A DNA stretch of 64,000 nucleotides from Aphelocoma coerulescens (Eukaryota; Chordata; Aves; Passeriformes; Corvidae), in NCBI RefSeq assembly GCF_041296385.1, contig NC_091023.1, positions 24,491,924-24,555,923 of the forward strand. Reading direction: 5' to 3'. How positions within the stretch are numbered: position 1 is the first letter of the stretch; every line of letters starts with the position of its first letter. Below the pieces are notes generated by a model. The model searched no databases. It saw nothing but the letters and a program-made list of their open reading frames with translations, and had not been told where the DNA came from. This document shows positions 59,601-64,000 of the stretch, one piece after another. The position numbers were made by a program, and so were the translations under genes.

Positions 59601-61451
59601 ACGTTTATATTGTGCTTTTTCTTTGCAGTTGGTTTTGTATTCCTCCTCATCCATTCCAGGGCTGTGCTTTATTACTCTCCATAAAGAAATATTAAAATAT
59701 AGTTACTGTTTTATATTAAAAAGGAAAAGAGAGACGTACGTAGGGTCTGGCAACAAAACCTGTTTGCTTAAAGTGGAAATAAATGACAATTTAAAACTGA
59801 AAATCTCAGGTAGCTTCAAAATATTGCCAAGTCCTTGCCCAGACTGGGATTGTGGGAAAAAAAACCACTGAATTCCAACAGAGTGGGACAAAAGTGAGGT
59901 TTCTTTTTAAAGAAATCTCCTGGTTCTGTGAGATGCCACCTCCTATGACACCTCTGGTTCCTTGGGGTGGAGATGTGCTGGATCCTCCAATCAAAGGGAC
60001 ACACTGCAGGCATTGCCCAGGCAGAATAATTTAATTTCATATAACAGAGATGTTTCTTAATTTTGGAACCATGAAATCTTCTTAAAAACTCTCCTTTTCC
60101 CTATTATCCCTCACCACCAGGCAGCTCCTGCCTGTCTGGGACACACTGGATACCCAGGTGCAATGGGATATTTCCTGCTGGAATTAAGCATGGATGGGAC
60201 TAAATCTGCCCTCAGAGGAAGCAATAAAAGCTCTCTCACAGGAAACCAACTCCCAGGTCCCCAAATTTTGGGGTCATTTTGAAATCAGCTGCCTCATCCC
60301 ACCATGGCAACCTCTGTGTTAACACCACAACTATTGCTGAGCAGGGGACGACTGGAAAGAAACCTTAGATGTTTAAATTTGATGTTTCATGGCTTGTTTT
60401 CAAGGTGGAAAGTATCATCTACAAGATGGAGCAAAAATCAGCTTTTCAGGCTTGATTTCTTCTGTCACACTTAAGGGCTTTGCTGGTGTTAAGTATCACA
60501 AGGGCTTAAAAAAACCCCAACTCCTGCTGCCAACACCACATTAAGTGTTCAACCAAGCTGGAATTTACTGCTTTGGAACATAAGGCTGTAAAAATAGGAG
60601 GGTGAAAAGGGCTTCTAATGTTTAGGAAAAACAGTTTTATGTCATAACACGAGGAAATATATACAGGCCAAAATTCCTGGAGGAAACAAACCCTAAATAT
60701 TTATGGGAGCTCTGTGACTTAGGTAGTTATATATGCAAAATAGCTTTTGTTTCTTAAAGAAAAATAAAATTAAGCCTTCAAAGCTGAGGTAAGGCAACAG
60801 AATTTTGTTGTTTTGCCCCTGAAAGGACTGAGAAATTGGTACATAAAGGAGATGGAGTCAAAGTGAAGTCTCTGATCCTTTATGATGTATATTTACAAAT
60901 ATAGATATATATAAGAAAAAGTGGGACATTTTGGCAGAACTAAATAGTGCCAAGGCTCTTCCACACCTTTTGTGGGATGAAATCAGATATTTCAGGGAGT
61001 TTTTGGACTTCAGTGACTCCAGTTTATTTCAGGATGTTACCCTGGTAAGTCTTTCCCTGCATTTTGTTCTTTCCCTGTTAGGAAAGGATGCTTCTCTTCC
61101 CTCTGAACCAGCAGAGGTGGCAGCGAGGCCCGAGGTGTTATCAGCCCACACCTTCGGGTTACATCCCCTGTGTGAGTGATAACACTGAACTCTGCAGGAA
61201 ATGAGATTAAGGTACAAAAATACCCAGGTGGAATGAAAGGTGAAATAATCTGTCTAAAAACCCAACTGATTTCCCAGCACTTAGTGGAGGAATGGGAAGA
61301 GCTCCCTGGTTCCTTGCCTTGCTCCAGACTGGAGGATTCTGCTTGGCAGAGCTGAAAATCAGTGAGTGAATTCCTGGACCTGGAAATCATGGTTTGGTTC
61401 CCATTCACTTGGAATTACAGCAGATGAGCTTTAGGTTGTGATATGGATTAT
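56629..61451. other. unique non-coding stretch
   Basis: Nearly 5 kb with no clear transposon. A 25-nt splice-bounded unit at 57474-57498 is probably a CR1 relic and was rejected. It contains the exon-like unit at 60938-61044. AT-rich tracts with ATATATA runs occur at 60890-60915. Confidence 0.45.
60938..61044 (+). other. candidate internal exon (plus strand), unidentified
   Basis: After GGGACATTTTGGCAG a 107-nt stretch is open with two leading bases (35 codons, including LWDEIRYFREFLDFSDSSLF) and ends at CCCTG followed by GTAAGT, a strong donor. An internal TTTATTTCAG at 61023-61032 would define a 12-nt micro-exon with the same donor. No family is recognised. The first acceptor has a poor pyrimidine tract. 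Phase is compatible with the unit at 34307-34507. Confidence 0.2.
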
Positions 61452-61851
61452 TGAGGGGCTGGAGCACATCCAGGGAAGGGAACAGCTCTGGGGAAGGGGC
61501 TGGAGCCCCAGGAGGGGCTGAGGGAGCTGGGAAAGGGGCTCAGGCTGGAGCAAAGGAGGCTCAGGGGGGACCTTGTGGCTCTGCACAAGTCCCTGACAGG
61601 AGGAGAGGGAACGGCCTCAGGCTGGGCCAGGGGGATTTAGGCTGGATATTAGGGAAAATTTCTAATTTAGAGTGGTCAGGCATTGGAAGAGGTTACCAAT
61701 GGAGATGGTGGAGTCTCCATCCCTGGAGGGATTTAGAAGCCGTGTGGATGTGGCACTTGGGGACATGGAGCAGTGGTAGCCTTGGTAGTGCTGGGCAATG
61801 GTTGGACTCGATCTTAGAGGGCTTTTCCATCCTAAACAATTCTGTGTTTGT
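61452..61851 (+). mobile_element. CR1 LINE 3' fragment, about 400 bp
   Basis: Sense strand, one of the longest copies: TTGAGGGGCTGGAGCACATC, CTCAGGCTGGAGCAAAGGAG, GGCTCAGGGGGGACCTTGTG, AGGCTGGATATTAGGGAAAA, GAGATGGTGGAGTCTCCATC, GGACTCGATCTTAGAGGGCT, TTTCCATCCTAAACAATTCT. Part of the 164-codon frame at 61451-61945 is this repeat read through. The expected ACTCGATGATCTTAGAG has lost three bases (ACTCGATCTTAGAG), the same loss as in the 42.7-kb copy. Confidence 0.96.
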
Positions 61852-62043
61852 ATTTCCAATCTCTCAGACAGGTGAGAGTCACAATCTGATGTTTGAAGTT
61901 ACACTTGAGGCACTTCCTGCCTTTCTGGACCTGAAGACAACGTAAGGTTTCTGCAATGTTTATAAAAATCAGTTCTGCTCTGGGTCAGGGGTTTTTTATT
62001 CACAATTTTCGGCACCAAATCTGAACTAAAAGATTAAAGATCA
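61852..62043. other. short unique spacer between two plus-strand CR1 copies
   Basis: About 190 bp with no recognised repeat; nothing called. Confidence 0.5.
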
Positions 62044-62168
62044 GTATCCAAGGCCAGGCTGGACAGGGTTTGGAGCAGCCTGGGATAGTGGAAGGTGTGC
62101 CTGCCCATGGCAGGGGGTGGAATGGGATGAGTTTTAACGTCCCTTCCAACCCAAACCTTCAGTGATTG
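62044..62168 (+). mobile_element. CR1 LINE 3' fragment
   Basis: Sense strand: TATCCAAGGCCAGGCTGGAC, GGTTTGGAGCAGCCTGGGAT, AGTGGAAGGTGTGCCTGCCC, ATGGCAGGGGGTGGAATGG, CGTCCCTTCCAACCCAAACC, TTCAGTGATTGAAATC. Same orientation as the copy at 61452 but a different end type, so a separate insertion. Confidence 0.94.
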
Positions 62169-64000
62169 AAATCTTGGCTAAAGCTGAGCCTTACTGGCAC
62201 TTTCTAATGGAATCTTACAGGAGAGAGCATTTCCTTGGGAAATTCCAGTACACCAGAGCTCAGCTCACAAAATTCCAGGAGAACCCAAGCAAAGCTTGAC
62301 CTGTCAGGGTTTTATTTCAGGATCACATCAGTGGGTCGATGTGAGGCTCACAATTATTACTCTGATAACAACAGCTCGGTGTTTCTGCTGCAGAAGGATT
62401 TGAGGAGAGGGCTCTGCCAGGGGCTGCAGGGCCGGGCTGGGAAATGCAAATGGATGTTGGAATGTAATTATTGCAGTTGGAGCCACTCACACACGGCATT
62501 GTTCACAAATTAGCTGGAGTGCCACAACTTTTAATGACCTCTTCACTTGCGTGGGAATAATTTCTGCAGCAGCCCTTTTTAGTTGCTGTAATTAAAGTAA
62601 TTTAAAAGTTTTAACTAGAAAGTGCACTCAAGGCACAGGAACTGATAAAGGGAAATGTGGCTTCGAGAGCTCTTTTTCCCCCTGCCCCTGTGCAGAGCTC
62701 CCACTGTGTCAGAAAATTACAGGATGTCCATCTTTCCATTTGGCTCGACAACAAAGGACTTCCACCTACTCACTCCCTCCTTTTCATATTTTTATTTTTG
62801 AATCTGGGTGCTTTAATGGGAGAAGAAATGAAATCTATTGCTATGACCATGTGCCAGTATTAAATGGGAACAGAGGACTGGAAGAAAGTTTGGAGCACAA
62901 GGAAGCCAAGAAAGCATAGAGGGCCCTTTCCCTGCTTCAAAACCTGCAGTGTTTGTGTGTTCCAATGTTACTTTTCCTTTTGAGTCCGAGGATTCCCTAA
63001 TTAGTTTTTATTGCTGTGTTTGTCATGCCCATTCCTGCTGTTAATTTGGATATCAATTGCTTTCCATAGAAAGATTATTCCAAGATTCCATGGACAAGTT
63101 TCACTGCAATATTTCTTTGTCTGGGCCACTGAAAACATGGAAAGGGCAAAGTTTTAAAGATACTGAAGAAAAGGAAAAGACACCTTTCAGGAATGATCCT
63201 CAAAGTCTAATTCTTTACACACACTATGGGAATTGGATATTCCTGAATCGTGGCATTGGCATAAAACCCACACAGCCGAAATACCCTGACAGAACTGCCT
63301 CAAAGGGCTAAGTTTTGATTTTTCTGTGACGCTCCCTGTGGTCACTGACCCCACCCTCCAAATGATGTTGATCAATTCCAACCACAAACCTCTCTGAAAT
63401 ATTTTTAAGACACTCATTTCACTTAATAAACAAGCAAAACACCAATATTCTGAAAGGAGCTTTAACACTGGGCGGGACTGTTGAAAAATATCAAATCAAA
63501 CTCTTAATAAAATATTTACCGGTATAAATCACTCTAAAATAATAAATTCACGACATTCTAGTGCAGCCTACCTAAAATCCACGGACAGTTATTGCTCCCA
63601 AGGAGAGCAGGAGGTGAGCCTGGGCTGCCTTTTTGGCTTTTAAATGTGTGTCTGTGAATAATCCCTGCAGTTTCAGTATTCCACAGGTGCAAAGATACCG
63701 GGAGCGCTGTTTTTAATAAAACATTCTATTGTAAATCAAGAAACACTCATATACACACTATAAACGGGGGGGAAAGAAGAAGAATAACATTTCAAAAGCC
63801 AAAGAGGCCATAAAAACTGGGTTTTACTGCAGGTGTTTGACCCTGGTTCAAGTTTAATACACTCCAGAAAGGAACTTCTTTGGGAAGCAGCGCTCTGGGA
63901 AGTGGCAGAGTGTTCACCCTGTTCTGTCTGGGGCTTTGCAATTCCAGGGTTGTTCTGCACTTTAAACAATCCCACAGCCTCTCCCTACAGACAATTAAAG
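62169..64000. other. unique non-coding stretch
   Basis: No repeats recognised. A donor-like site at 63613 (AGCAGGAG then GTGAGC) follows a short frame-ambiguous open stretch with a weak acceptor. Nothing else supported to the window end. Confidence 0.45.

Noticed and set aside
61451..61945. 164-codon plus-strand open frame
   Set aside because: Most of it is a CR1 3' fragment read through; not a host gene.
1..64000. Search for CRISPR arrays, operons, tRNA/rRNA genes, intact transposases, reverse transcriptases or integrases
   Set aside because: None seen by eye. The sequence is vertebrate genomic DNA and the only mobile elements recognised are truncated CR1 fragments.

Overview
The window looks like intergenic or deep intronic DNA of a bird, most likely a songbird. 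The main evidence is about two dozen fragments of the CR1 LINE. Each is cut off at its 5' side and keeps sequence close to the avian CR1 3' end: a block like TGGGTTGGAAGGGACC or its reverse complement, a CCATGGGCAGGGACA-type block, and an octamer-like ATTCTATG terminus. The DNA is AT-rich, has no CpG island, and shows no bacterial-style gene packing. No Alu, L1 or other mammal-type repeat was recognised. Species and chromosome cannot be read from the sequence.

No gene could be identified by name. The longest open frames (193, 181 and 178 codons) are near what a random AT-rich sequence of this size gives, and none resembles a protein family I know. The 164-codon frame at 61.5 kb lies largely inside a CR1 copy. 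The window therefore holds at most scattered exons of long-intron genes or lncRNAs. I list the best-supported candidate exons by splice geometry: plus strand near 16.4, 34.3, 38.0 and 60.9 kb, a possible 3'-terminal exon with a well-formed poly(A) site at 55.3-55.5 kb, and minus strand near 0.5, 2.4, 4.1 and 11.1 kb. All are low confidence. In a 64 kb window such acceptor-ORF-donor coincidences are expected, and many unrelated frames here also look protein-like.

Layout: 0-12 kb is mostly unique sequence with CR1 copies at 1.05, 4.6, 6.5, 8.7 and 11.5 kb, an (ATTC)n array and poly-T. A CR1 copy at 12.7 kb is followed to 21 kb by repeat-poor sequence with a homeodomain/POU-site-rich patch at 13.4-13.8 kb and a GC-richer patch at 17.4-18.0 kb. 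Between 21 and 30.6 kb lie scattered CR1 copies, two low-complexity tracts and further conserved-element-like patches (22.5, 28.8 kb). Between 30.6 and 43 kb lie a possible inverted CR1 insertion, an AT-rich minisatellite at 33.67-33.83 kb, the longest minus-strand CR1 fragment (34.8-35.2 kb), and enhancer-like patches at 32 and 41.5-42.1 kb. The rest (43-64 kb) has microsatellites, an enhancer-like patch at 45.0-45.8 kb, CR1 copies at 46.3, 48.7, 52.0, 53.5, 56.5, 61.5 and 62.1 kb, and long plain stretches.

I found no CRISPR, operon, tRNA, rRNA, intact transposon or intact retrovirus, and no previously undescribed system. The observations most worth checking are the possible terminal exon and poly(A) site at 55.3-55.5 kb, the 72-nt exon-like unit at 38.0 kb, and the regulatory-looking AT-rich patches.
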